Source of the DNA: a virus
IMG/VR virus record: IMGVR_UViG_3300025132_000335
Location: 1 to 22,587 of that record
DNA length: 22,587 nt
Strand: one strand, 5' to 3'
Part shown: one piece after another, positions 4,801 to 12,446 of the stretch
How positions within the stretch are numbered: the first letter of the stretch is position 1
Layout: every line of letters starts with the position of its first letter
Position numbers and translations under genes: made by a program
The notes under the pieces: model-generated
Seen by the model: only the letters and a program-made list of their open reading frames with translations
The model's database searches: none
What the model was told of the DNA's origin: nothing

Positions 4801-7398
4801 CTAAACTATAGACCAAACAGCACCAGATGGCACTGTAATGGTTACACCATTAGCAATAGTAGGATCAACAGCAATCGCATTATAACCAGTGGTTAGTGTT
4901 TGAGAAGTGCCTATTTCAGCCTTCATTTCAATAATTCCATTACTACCAGAGATTCTTGGTGCGGTAATAGCTCCAGTAAACGTACCACCACCAGCTACAC
5001 CACTAAATCCTGTAATATATCCAGCACCATTTGTTATTGCGTTATTGTTAAGAGAGATATTTGCTGATCCATCAAAGCTAACCCCTGCAATAGTTCTTGC
5101 ATTTTCAAGGGCTGTGGCCGTAGCTGCATTACCAGTTGTGTCTTGATTCAGTGTTCCTACAACAAAATCTAAAGTTCCGTCACCATCTTGATAAGTAACT
5201 GTAATCCCTGTCTCTGTATTGCCAGTGACCATGCCACCAACAATATCTTGAACTTGCTCATTTGTTAAAGTCGCAGTTATAAACCCTGCTCCGTTTGTTA
5301 ACTGGTTCGTATTTGTTACGTTAGTCGCACCAGAAGCAATACCATCAAGTTTTGTACCATCTGCTGCGACATCTCTTCCATCTACTGTTCCTCCAACAGC
5401 AATATTTGAACTGAAACTTGCTGCTCCAAAAAATTCGTGAATTGTTCCAGAGCTATTGATTCTAAAACGATCAGTAGGATTATCTATATCCCTAATTCGG
5501 AAACTACCATTTTCATTTTTTATTTCAAAATCACTTTCACTATCTGTGTCATTAAGAGTAATTTTTGGTAATATTGAACTTATTGTTAAATTTCCAGTTG
5601 AAGTGATAGCTCCTGTTATGTCAATACCAGCCCCAACGTCTAAGTTGCCAGCTATATCTACAGTTCCATCAGTGGCTACTTCTAATCTATTAGCATTATT
5701 ATCAATATCTCTTACAGTAAAAATACCACCACGATTTTGAAGTGCAAAATCACTTTCAGCATTATTGTCACTTAATATTAAAGAAGGCTGTGCATTTTCA
5801 AGAGTTAAGTCTCCAAAAGAGCAATTTCCAGTAGTCGTAATTGCTTGACTACCAAAATCAGGGGAAATCTTTGTACCTAATATCGCTGCACTTGTGCTTA
5901 TATCAGCATTTACGATAGTGTTATCAGCTATCTTAGCTGAAGTTATTTGACTATCATTTATCTTAGCTGTAGTAATCGAATTATTATTTAATTTTGCGTT
6001 TGTAATTGCACTATCTGCAATCTTGGCTGTCGATACAACCCCATTATCAATAGTAAAAGTAGCTCCAGAACTACTGACAGTTATATCACCTTTATCTCCA
6101 TCAGCGAGCATAATACCGCCATCAAGTTTTGTACCATCAGTAGCCAAGTCTCTGCCATCAACAGTTCCTGATACGGATATATTGCCTGTAACGTCAATTC
6201 CATCAGTTATTTTCAAAATAGAGTTATCTTCTTCGTTTTTTAACGTAAGAAAACCCGCACTATTCCATTGAATAAACGCTTTATCTGTTGTGTTTTCTTT
6301 AAATCTTATATAAGGATTAACTGAACCACCTAAAGATATTTTTCCATTATCACTACTATTAATAGTTAAAGGAAATACACTAGATGAAGTAAGAGTTAAA
6401 ACACCTGTAAATGTATCATTTATGTTTGACCTTAAAAAATTTGCCGAAGATATGCCATCTAAAGTATCCGCATCAAGCCCAGAACCAGCACCATCTACAG
6501 TTTTTATCTTAGTTAATAAATCTGATGCCGATAACCTGTCTGCTGGTATTGTTCCAGCATTTATATTTGATGCGTTACTGTAATATGATCCATGCTCTCC
6601 GTCTAAAGTATCTGCATTTGTGCCAGAAGTGGTTACAGTTACCGAATTTACTATAAATTCACATTCTGCGGATTCTATAGTTACCGTTCCGTCTTCGTTA
6701 TAAGCATAGTTTCCAATAGAGACTGTGTCATTTGCAGCCAAATAAAGCATTGTCTCAATTTTATTATTTGAAAACTTGCCGTAGTTAGCACCTCTATCGT
6801 AATCGTATGTTCTTGTACTTAATATTTCAGTTCCATTTTTTTGAACATAAGCTCTCATTGTATTTCTTGAACTAGCATGGGAATTGTCATAGACCATGTT
6901 TGCATAGATTCTGTACCATCCTGCTGCTAAAACAGTAATTACCCCACTTGAGTGAGAAAATTTACTACTATCATTGTGTTCTTCTAAATTAAAATTTACT
7001 GTAAAAGCATTACCAGAACCTTGTGCTATCGCAGCATCTACATTAGTTTTTAGATGACAAACAAAATTATCAAACAATCCATTACCTGTTAAATTTGAAC
7101 CATCAATAGCTGGCAAAGCTCCTGTTAATTTAGAGGCTGCCATAGTATCTATTTTTGCGTTTGTAACAGCACCATTGTCTATTGTGAATGTCGCACCTGA
7201 GTTTGACACTGTAATATCGCCCTTGTCTCCATCACTTATACCGCCTCCACCGCTTCCAGATATTTCAGCTATACTTCCGTCATCTTTTTTGGTAAATAAT
7301 TTACCATTATCAGTTCTAACCGCTACTTCTCCAACAACTAAATCGCTAGTTCCTGGATCGCTACCACTTCCTCTTTTAAGTTTAATTATGTTAGACAT
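4801..7398 (-). CDS. Large repeat-rich tail fibre with C1q-like domain (865 residues)
   Basis: Domains in order: residues 1-45, a short N-terminal domain (SNIIKLKRGSG...LVVGEVAVRTDNGKLFTK) of the type found at the start of many phage fibres and Mtd-like proteins; a glycine-rich linker; about 55-108, GDKGDITVSNSGATFTIDNGAVTNAKI; about 109-251, a beta-jelly-roll segment resembling C1q/TNF (VITVLAAGWYRIYANMVYD ... KIETMLYLAANDTVSIGNYAY); TLDGEHGSYY-type fibre repeats; a second GDKGDITVSSSGATFTIDNG block followed by four 10-residue 'TAKI' repeats (456-495); two similar beta modules containing ESDF and RDIDN; and a C-terminal tip ending GVTITVPSGAVWSIV. The block and repeat structure predicts a long trimeric fibre with internal duplications. 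A strong Shine-Dalgarno sequence precedes it. Receptor binding, perhaps through the C1q-like domain, is inferred. Confidence 0.8.
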   Translation of the reverse strand: MSNIIKLKRGSGSDPGTSDLVVGEVAVRTDNGKLFTKKDDGSIAEISGSGGGGISDGDKGDITVSNSGATFTIDNGAVTNAKIDTMAASKLTGALPAIDGSNLTGNGLFDNFVCHLKTNVDAAIAQGSGNAFTVNFNLEEHNDSSKFSHSSGVITVLAAGWYRIYANMVYDNSHASSRNTMRAYVQKNGTEILSTRTYDYDRGANYGKFSNNKIETMLYLAANDTVSIGNYAYNEDGTVTIESAECEFIVNSVTVTTSGTNADTLDGEHGSYYSNASNINAGTIPADRLSASDLLTKIKTVDGAGSGLDADTLDGISSANFLRSNINDTFTGVLTLTSSSVFPLTINSSDNGKISLGGSVNPYIRFKENTTDKAFIQWNSAGFLTLKNEEDNSILKITDGIDVTGNISVSGTVDGRDLATDGTKLDGGIMLADGDKGDITVSSSGATFTIDNGVVSTAKIADSAITNAKLNNNSITTAKINDSQITSAKIADNTIVNADISTSAAILGTKISPDFGSQAITTTGNCSFGDLTLENAQPSLILSDNNAESDFALQNRGGIFTVRDIDNNANRLEVATDGTVDIAGNLDVGAGIDITGAITSTGNLTISSILPKITLNDTDSESDFEIKNENGSFRIRDIDNPTDRFRINSSGTIHEFFGAASFSSNIAVGGTVDGRDVAADGTKLDGIASGATNVTNTNQLTNGAGFITATLTNEQVQDIVGGMVTGNTETGITVTYQDGDGTLDFVVGTLNQDTTGNAATATALENARTIAGVSFDGSANISLNNNAITNGAGYITGFSGVAGGGTFTGAITAPRISGSNGIIEMKAEIGTSQTLTTGYNAIAVDPTIANGVTITVPSGAVWSIV
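5914..6033 (-). repeat. Four tandem 30-bp (10-residue) repeats inside the 865-residue fibre
   Basis: Residues 456-495 of the fibre read as STAKIADSAI, TNAKLNNNSI, TTAKINDSQI, TSAKIADNTI, followed by a degenerate fifth unit (VNADISTSAAI). The period is exactly 10 residues (30 nt). Such 'TAKI' decapeptides are typical of phage fibre shafts, where each turn contributes to a triple-stranded beta or coiled structure. DNA identity between units is modest, so this is an old array. Confidence 0.75.
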
Positions 7399-7402
7399 TG
7401 GC

Positions 7403-7411
7403 TCACCTCCC
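7403..7411 (-). promoter_or_regulatory. Strong Shine-Dalgarno site for the 865-residue fibre
   Basis: On the coding strand GGGAGGTGA lies 4 nt before the ATG at 7398. It is the best Shine-Dalgarno match I noticed in the window, while most genes here rely on coupling or have none, suggesting this fibre is made in quantity. Confidence 0.7.
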
Positions 7412-7423
7412 TATATATAGATT

Positions 7424-9241
7424 TTAGTAAGTACCTCCGTCTATGTCGAATCCAGAAGTAGAGCCATCTTCTAAAAATGTAACCAAATCAGATAAAGCAA
7501 CCTGTTTCATTGCACCGCCATCATTTATAACCATACGATCTGTTACTGCAAAAGTTGTTGATGTTGCTGTTGTATTACCATCTAAAACATTTAACTCAGT
7601 TGTTGTTACTGTCGCACCATCTAATATTTGGACTTCAGCTTGTGTAAGATCAGCTAAAGCACTTGCAGTATTAGCACCCATTGTTGCCAATTCTGTAAGT
7701 TCAGAATCTAAAGGCTGCTTATTATTTAACTGTGTCTGAATAGCAGAAGTAACACCATCTATATAATTAATTTCTGTGGTTGTTGCTGTGACACCATCTA
7801 ATTTGTTTATTTCGGCAGTCGTAGCAGTAACGCCATCTAATTTATTTATTTCAGATGTAGAAGCGGTTACACCATCCAGGATATTTATTTCAGCAGTTGT
7901 TACAGTCGCACCATCTAACTTATTTAATTCTGCTGTGGTTGTTGTTAAGCCATCAATTATTGAAACTTCAGTTCCAGTAAGATCAGCAAGTGCTGAAGCT
8001 GTACCACTAGACATTGTTGCAAGCTCTGTTAATTCAGCATCTAGTGGCTGCTTGCCATCTAACTGAGTTTGTATGCTTGATGTTGCATCTACTCTATTTA
8101 ATTGTGCAGTTGTTCTAGTGCATCCATCTAATATCTGTACTTCAGAACTTGTTAAATCAGCTAAAGATTGAGCCGTATTTTGGTTCATAGTCGCAAGCTC
8201 TGTAAGTTTTGCACTCTTAGCTTCAACATTTGTTCCAATTACAAGCCCTAATGCAGTTCTGGCAGCACTAGCAGAGGTTGATCCTGTACCTCCATCTGAT
8301 ACTGCCAGAGTTCCTGTTATTGAACTAGCAGCAAGGTTAACAGCTAATTCTGTGGATTCAAAAACAATTCCTCCATTAGCTTTAAGATCAGCAGCTAAAT
8401 TATTACCATTTTTTGATAAACCCTCACCAGCAGAAATTTGTCCAGCACCAGAGAATTGAGAAAAAACTAAATTATTTGTTCCAACAACAGCCGAACCTTT
8501 ATTAGAACTACAAACAAAACCATTTTCTGCATGTGTTGTACCTTGCTCTACAAATACAAAAGAACCAGCAGCGTCAGCACCAGCAGGTAAATCATCTGTT
8601 CTTGTCCATGTACTAGCTTTACAAAGGTACAGTCCATTCTCTGAAGCTGTGTTTTGCTCTTTAACAAGTACTCTTTCATTAGCAGAAATAGCAACACCAT
8701 CAATAGTTTGAGTTCCAGAAAGTGTAATATTTGCTGTAGTTACAACTTTAACTGAATCTTTAACATCAAGTCCTTGAGCAACTCCATCTACATAACCTTT
8801 ATTTGCTGCCATGTGGTCAGCACTGGGGTCAGCTACGTTTGTTATAGTTTGATTATTAAATGAAACAGCACCAGTAGGAACAGCCATCTGATCTAGTCTA
8901 TTTACCCTTACACCAGTATCAAAATCACTTATCTTTGTATGTGCAATACTTGGAATATCAGCAGCGACTAAACTTCTAAATGTAGGTGCAGCAGCAGATC
9001 CAGTGGTAGGGCCAGATAAAATTGTATTTGCACTTCTTGTATCTGTTTTATTAAAAAATCCTCCAGCACCACCAATTACAATTATTGAACTTGCAGCAGG
9101 AGGTGTAGAACCATCGTCACCAAAACCATAGTAGAGTTTATTATCATTTTCGTTATAAGCTAATTCTGAAGGAGATAAACTTGAAGGAGCACCAGCCGAC
9201 CCACTAGCTGATCTTTTTTTGATTCTTATAGTGTTAGACAT
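7424..9241 (-). CDS. Repeat-rich tail fibre (605 residues)
   Basis: The N-terminal domain (residues 1-45: SNTIRIKKRSASGS...SLSPSELAYNENDNKLYYG) is the same type as in the 865-residue fibre and probably docks the fibre on the tail. About 80-110 is a linker (LVAADIPSIAHTKISDF). About 110-270 contains the common phage-fibre module with VTTANITLSGTQTIDGVAI, RVLVKEQNTASENGLYL and TWTRTDDLPAGADA. From about 330 there are three copies of a module 'LTELATM..NTA.ALADLT..EVQILDG', separated by IQTQL(D/N)GKQPLD spacers, and a run of five 13-residue repeats. The protein ends ...STSGFDIDGGTY. This is a long fibrous virion protein, probably a trimer. Its AT-rich but low-complexity coding sequence gives long open antisense frames that are not genes. 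The ligand is unknown. Confidence 0.8.
   Translation of the reverse strand: MSNTIRIKKRSASGSAGAPSSLSPSELAYNENDNKLYYGFGDDGSTPPAASSIIVIGGAGGFFNKTDTRSANTILSGPTTGSAAAPTFRSLVAADIPSIAHTKISDFDTGVRVNRLDQMAVPTGAVSFNNQTITNVADPSADHMAANKGYVDGVAQGLDVKDSVKVVTTANITLSGTQTIDGVAISANERVLVKEQNTASENGLYLCKASTWTRTDDLPAGADAAGSFVFVEQGTTHAENGFVCSSNKGSAVVGTNNLVFSQFSGAGQISAGEGLSKNGNNLAADLKANGGIVFESTELAVNLAASSITGTLAVSDGGTGSTSASAARTALGLVIGTNVEAKSAKLTELATMNQNTAQSLADLTSSEVQILDGCTRTTAQLNRVDATSSIQTQLDGKQPLDAELTELATMSSGTASALADLTGTEVSIIDGLTTTTAELNKLDGATVTTAEINILDGVTASTSEINKLDGVTATTAEINKLDGVTATTTEINYIDGVTSAIQTQLNNKQPLDSELTELATMGANTASALADLTQAEVQILDGATVTTTELNVLDGNTTATSTTFAVTDRMVINDGGAMKQVALSDLVTFLEDGSTSGFDIDGGTY
7745..7939 (-). repeat. 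Five tandem 39-bp (13-residue) repeats in the 605-residue fibre
   Basis: The units read TTAELNKLDGATV, TTAEINILDGVTA, STSEINKLDGVTA, TTAEINKLDGVTA and TTTEINYIDGVTS. The period is 39 nt, and adjacent units are similar enough at DNA level that unequal recombination could change copy number. Similar single copies occur after the other ILDG modules of the same protein, so the array appears to have grown from a dispersed module end. Confidence 0.8.
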
Positions 9242-9244
9242 GGC

Positions 9245-9499
9245 CTAAAAGTTTCCTCCGTTGACGAGTGTAAGTTTGGTAGTAGTTGCGTCTGCTTTAA
9301 ATTTAGCAGAAGTTGAGTCATAGTAAATGACAGAGCCATTAATTTTGCTGGTTTGATCTATAACAATACCAGTTGGCCCTTGTGGGCCTTGAGTGGCTAC
9401 AGTAACCACAGTGGCATTGCCCTCATTAACTGTAACAGTATTAGTAGTTTCGTTAACTTCTACAGTATTTTTGGTTTCTGAAATCGTAACTGTATTCAT
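9245..9499 (-). CDS. Small virion protein with nonapeptide repeats and collagen-like linker
   Basis: This encodes 84 residues. After Met come four 9-residue repeats (NTVTISETK, NTVEVNETT, NTVTVNEGN, ATVVTVATQ), then a short collagen-like stretch GPQGPTG, then a C-terminal domain (IVIDQTSKINGSVIYYDSTSAKFKADATTTKLTLVNGGNF). Proteins with this TVTV-repeat plus GPQGP plan are frequent between fibre genes in marine phages and are presumably adaptors or short fibres. The ATG overlaps the upstream stop (ATGA). The codons for the terminal NGGNF include GGAGGA, which can also serve as ribosome-binding site for the 605-residue fibre starting at 9241 (11 nt spacing). Confidence 0.7.
   Translation of the reverse strand: MNTVTISETKNTVEVNETTNTVTVNEGNATVVTVATQGPQGPTGIVIDQTSKINGSVIYYDSTSAKFKADATTTKLTLVNGGNF
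9389..9496 (-). repeat. Four 27-bp (9-residue) repeats
   Basis: Residues 2-37 of the 84-residue protein consist of four nonapeptides built on N-T-V-x-V-x-E. The first three are close; the fourth (ATVVTVATQ) is degenerate and leads into the GPQGPTG linker. The alternation of hydrophobic and polar residues suggests stacked beta strands. Confidence 0.65.
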
Positions 9500-9837
9500 G
9501 CTGTATAACCCTCTGACATAAATATAGTACCTTCTAAATAATATTCTTTCAAACCAGCAGAATTTGTAAGAGCAACGTCATATTTTAAAACATCTGGAGT
9601 AAATGTTCCTGTCTGTGTATCAGTAAGTGCTATATCTACCGTTCCAGTGCTTCGATTAGTGTAAGTTACAGCAAAATCAGCATATTTATTAGATCGTGGT
9701 TCATCCCAAACTTGAGCAGCAACAGTAAATCCATCTAAATTTATCGCAGCATTATTATTATCCTTGAACACAAGTTGTACACTATGATCTGCTCTTCTTT
9801 GTACAGTCATATTATATGTTCCAGGAGTAATTGCCAT
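9496..9837 (-). CDS. Small beta-sandwich virion protein (BppU-N-like)
   Basis: This encodes 113 residues, largely predicted beta structure: MTVQRRADHSVQLVFKDNNNAAINLDGFTVAAQVWDE, then TVDIALTDTQTGTFTP, then YDVALTNSAGLKEYYLEGTIFMSEGYTA. The pattern 'D.S..L...DN.G..INL.G.T..A.V.D', with a C-terminal Y-x-L-x-G-x-I-x-M-x-E-G, matches the small Ig-like domain found at the N-terminus of lactococcal BppU-like baseplate proteins and as stand-alone proteins in marine phages. It probably attaches fibres to the tail tip or forms a small upper-baseplate ring. It is coupled to the preceding gene (TAATG at 9837) and the following one (ATGA at 9496-9499). The family call is from pattern only. Confidence 0.65.
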   Translation of the reverse strand: MAITPGTYNMTVQRRADHSVQLVFKDNNNAAINLDGFTVAAQVWDEPRSNKYADFAVTYTNRSTGTVDIALTDTQTGTFTPDVLKYDVALTNSAGLKEYYLEGTIFMSEGYTA

Positions 9838-10019
9838 TAGCTTGCCTCTTCGGGTGTGTTACCTTCTGCAACCCAAGCTAAATATTCTCGATAATCTTCA
9901 TTGTCTGAAGCAGCAGGTATTGATTTTGGCAGCCAATCACCAAGAAAAGGTTGAACAGAATGAACATTACCTGTTTCTGAATCTTTATAAGTTCTGTATT
10001 TTGTGATTTTTGTTGCCAT
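9837..10019 (-). CDS. 60-residue fibre-partner protein (copy B)
   Basis: This small polar protein, starting MATKITKYRTYKDSETGN, ends with DWLPKSIPAASDNEDYREYLAWVAEGNTPEEAS. The C-terminal motif Y.EYLAW...GNTPEEA is common at the ends of phage fibre-assembly or fibre-associated proteins ('Y..W...GN.P.PA'). It follows the 388-residue fibre by 2 nt and overlaps the next gene by one base. The protein at 11188-11367 has the same plan (W[IL]P ... Y.(D/E)YL.W ... EEA) and the same position after a paralogous fibre, so the two are duplicate copies. A fibre-specific chaperone or a small capping subunit is the likely role. Confidence 0.7.
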   Translation of the reverse strand: MATKITKYRTYKDSETGNVHSVQPFLGDWLPKSIPAASDNEDYREYLAWVAEGNTPEEAS

Positions 10020-10021
10020 AA

Positions 10022-11188
10022 TTACATATCAGCATGAAAAGCGATAAAACCGCCAGTTTCGTCAATAGTTAAACAGGCTACTTCACCTTTACCATTATCA
10101 TCAGTTAGTCCTGATGATTGTAAAGCGACTTGTCTCTCATTGGCTCTATCTATTGATAAATTAGATATTTCCCTATCACGAGGTTCAACATCAAAGTCAC
10201 CTAAAGCACTATATTCTAAAGTTGGTGTTGTTCTCATTATTACTCTACAGTTATAAATAAAACGAGCATCTGTATCAGAGTTATAAAAACCCATTAATGC
10301 ACCACTAAATGCTCCACTACCAACATAATCGTGTCTTTGATAAAATCTTTGGCAATATTCAAGTGATTTGTAATATGGGCAGCGTTCAAATTCAGTAGCG
10401 ACAGGACTTACTTCAAACTGACAGCCTGTAATAAACCAAGTAGCACCAGCATTTTCTGGTAAATAAACGTGTCCAGCAGGTGTTCTTTTAGTATCACTTG
10501 TAGTCCACTCGTTTAATGTGCCTGTTTCTGTGTCAGACCCATAACCTAAACCCCATTCAATTCGGAAACCAGTGTTTTGTGGGTCTGTTGCAGATTGGCC
10601 TCCGCTAGTTGGGCCTGTTATTGTGATAGTTTTTCTTTCCCAAGTGTTAGCAGAATCTATCGTATAACTTGTGTAATAAAAATAATTAGCACTAGTTCCA
10701 TAATATTGAAACCAAAGAGGGTATGTGCCAGTAATACTTCCTTTTACATAAAAAGACAAAGTACACGTTTTTGCATTAGCAGACCCCCATCTCAAGACAG
10801 TTACGTCTTGTTTCTCCATCATGTAATAGAACTGATTATTAACATCGGCTGATGTAGGTTGAGATTCTACTGTTGTTACTAATATTTTCGATGAAGTTCT
10901 AAAACCTAAGTTTGCTGGTACGTCAGTAGATTGACCATGTGACCACCTACCTGATCCAGAATCAATATCTGTTTTAAATCTATCAACGCTACGATAACCA
11001 ACAGTTGTATCAACAATGACTTGTGCAGTACCCCTTTGAGCTACTTCATGTCCACCATTTATAATGAAATTTTTGTTGCCTAAATTATTAGAAACATTAG
11101 CTGTACACGTTCCATCAGAATTGTTGATAGTGATAGCAGCAGTACTAGCTCCTACACCCTTAACAGAATTTACTTTAATTTCAGACAT
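10022..11188 (-). CDS. Tail fibre/receptor-binding protein (copy B, 388 residues)
   Basis: The N-terminal part (residues 1-35, SEIKVNSVKGVGASTAAITINNSDGT) resembles short attachment domains of marine phage fibres. It is followed by NKNFIINGGHEVAQRG, then a predicted carbohydrate-binding-module-like beta sandwich (TCTLSFYVKGSITGTYPLWFQYY ... TWERKTITIT), and FITGCQFEVSPVATEFERCPYYKSLEYCQRFYQRHDYVG. The rest is a beta-rich tip. Every one of these landmarks recurs in the 358-residue protein at 11370-12446 (NRNLFINGGMLVWQR; VSFYGKV; FTGFQIELGSEATDFEHR; CQRYYHSSYDYG), so the two are paralogues with different C-terminal tips. The ATG overlaps the stop of copy A's small partner by one base. Binding of a surface glycan is inferred from the domain type. 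Confidence 0.75.
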   Translation of the reverse strand: MSEIKVNSVKGVGASTAAITINNSDGTCTANVSNNLGNKNFIINGGHEVAQRGTAQVIVDTTVGYRSVDRFKTDIDSGSGRWSHGQSTDVPANLGFRTSSKILVTTVESQPTSADVNNQFYYMMEKQDVTVLRWGSANAKTCTLSFYVKGSITGTYPLWFQYYGTSANYFYYTSYTIDSANTWERKTITITGPTSGGQSATDPQNTGFRIEWGLGYGSDTETGTLNEWTTSDTKRTPAGHVYLPENAGATWFITGCQFEVSPVATEFERCPYYKSLEYCQRFYQRHDYVGSGAFSGALMGFYNSDTDARFIYNCRVIMRTTPTLEYSALGDFDVEPRDREISNLSIDRANERQVALQSSGLTDDNGKGEVACLTIDETGGFIAFHADM

Positions 11189-11367
11189 TAATCAGCCTCC
11201 TCTATGGTGTTAGTTTTTGCCCATTCTAAATAATCATAATAGTCTGAGTTTGTTGGATCTACTGGAATCCATTTATATGGAATTTCATTGCTGTCTTTGT
11301 CTTTGTACTTAAGAATTATATCTTCATCTATAGTGTCTGTGCCAGCTACTTTTACTTTTTTATACAT
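11188..11367 (-). CDS. 59-residue fibre-partner protein (copy A)
   Basis: This short gene fills what would otherwise be a 180-bp gap between the two fibre genes. It starts at ATG 11367, 2 nt after the stop of the 358-residue fibre, and its TAA (11188-11190) overlaps the ATG of the 388-residue fibre. The protein starts MYKKVKVAGTDTIDEDIIL and ends PYKWIPVDPTNSDYYDYL then EWAKTNTIEEAD. Its C-terminal half matches copy B at 9837-10019: W-I/L-P, a short spacer, a Tyr-rich Y.(D/E)YL.W motif and a final EEA(D/S). The N-terminal halves share little beyond a YKD stretch. The role is probably fibre assembly or attachment. Confidence 0.75.
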   Translation of the reverse strand: MYKKVKVAGTDTIDEDIILKYKDKDSNEIPYKWIPVDPTNSDYYDYLEWAKTNTIEEAD

Positions 11368-11369
11368 GG

Positions 11370-12446
11370 TTAAAACTCCGCATCTTGTATGGCATGAGCC
11401 GACATATATTTACCTGTATTTGCACCAGTGCCTTGCATTTGAAGGTTAGCACCACCCATTCCTATAGAAGTTGTGCCAGCGTTTACATCATTGTTATCAT
11501 CTCTGTTTCTCCATTTATTAGCAGCACCAGTTGTGCTGTATATAGTAACTGAAGGTCTAGCTCTCATAGTGCAAGGAGTAGATGCTCTAAGTCTAATAAA
11601 TGCACCTGAAATTGCAGCAACGGCATAAGATCCATTATCTGTATTTGCACCAGCGTATGTACCATAATCGTAAGACGAATGATAGTATCTTTGACATCTT
11701 CCTAATTCATCATGAAAAGTTCTATGTTCAAAGTCTGTAGCTTCAGAACCTAGTTCTATTTGAAATCCTGTGAAATATGCTGTTCTACCTATTTGACCTA
11801 TTTCAAATGCAGCCATAACATTAGTGCCACCAACTGTTGGAACTGTAAAAGTTTTTGTAAATCTTTGCCAACTTGTCGTTAATGAAGGATTACTGTCTGT
11901 GCTTGTAAAAGAAACCTGATTTGAATTGCTAAATTTACTTTCTCTAAAGTTAATAAGAACATTAACAGCTTCCGTTCCAGAATCTACTTTGCCATAAAAA
12001 CTTACTGTTACAGTGTTACCAGCAACCATAGGTTGAGAACTGCCTGTTGCACATAACTCAATAGGCTGTCCTATAGATAAATCATTACTACTGTAAGTTA
12101 ACTTTGCAGAATATTTAAACCCTGCTGGTGCATCAGTGCTTCTTGCATAAGTTATACCAGAACCAGCACCCCAAAATCTGTCAGCACAATAACCTCCATC
12201 AGTAGTTGTCGAGCTATTTCTTTGCCAGACAAGCATACCTCCATTAATAAATAAATTTCTATTACTAAATGCACTACCGCTTACACCACTAACAGATTGC
12301 AAACTGTTGCTTGAATCTTTAGTTGTTATTACTCCGTCAACATCAGTGCTAGGAAGTTTTAATGTTCTGTCTGCTGTAGGGTTAGTATCTGGTGCAGATA
12401 TTGAAACACCATTACCACTTGAATGTTTTAATTTAATTGAACTCAT
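11370..12446 (-). CDS. Tail fibre/receptor-binding protein (copy A, 358 residues)
   Basis: Residues 1-45 (SSIKLKHSSGNGVSISAPDTNPTADRTLKLP) form a short N-terminal domain seen in many marine phage fibres. The next part is NRNLFINGGMLVWQR, then CADRFWGAGSG, and a beta-sandwich with VTVSFYGKVDSG and WQRFTKTFTVP that looks like a carbohydrate-binding module. FTGFQIELGSEATDFEHRTF and CQRYYHSSYDYG precede a tip domain rich in Gly/Thr/Asn. It is paralogous to the 388-residue protein two genes downstream but has a different tip, as expected for duplicated receptor-binding proteins. It overlaps the S74 fibre gene by 4 nt (ATGA). Each copy is followed by its own small partner gene. Confidence 0.75.
   Translation of the reverse strand: MSSIKLKHSSGNGVSISAPDTNPTADRTLKLPSTDVDGVITTKDSSNSLQSVSGVSGSAFSNRNLFINGGMLVWQRNSSTTTDGGYCADRFWGAGSGITYARSTDAPAGFKYSAKLTYSSNDLSIGQPIELCATGSSQPMVAGNTVTVSFYGKVDSGTEAVNVLINFRESKFSNSNQVSFTSTDSNPSLTTSWQRFTKTFTVPTVGGTNVMAAFEIGQIGRTAYFTGFQIELGSEATDFEHRTFHDELGRCQRYYHSSYDYGTYAGANTDNGSYAVAAISGAFIRLRASTPCTMRARPSVTIYSTTGAANKWRNRDDNNDVNAGTTSIGMGGANLQMQGTGANTGKYMSAHAIQDAEF

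Noticed and set aside
7745-7939. CRISPR array
   Set aside because: The 39-bp periodicity is contiguous and in frame, with no spacers; it is a coding peptide repeat.
9837-12446. Diversity-generating retroelement target in the duplicated fibres
   Set aside because: There is no reverse transcriptase, no template repeat and no near-identical DNA repeat with adenine-specific changes in the window; the paralogues differ throughout.
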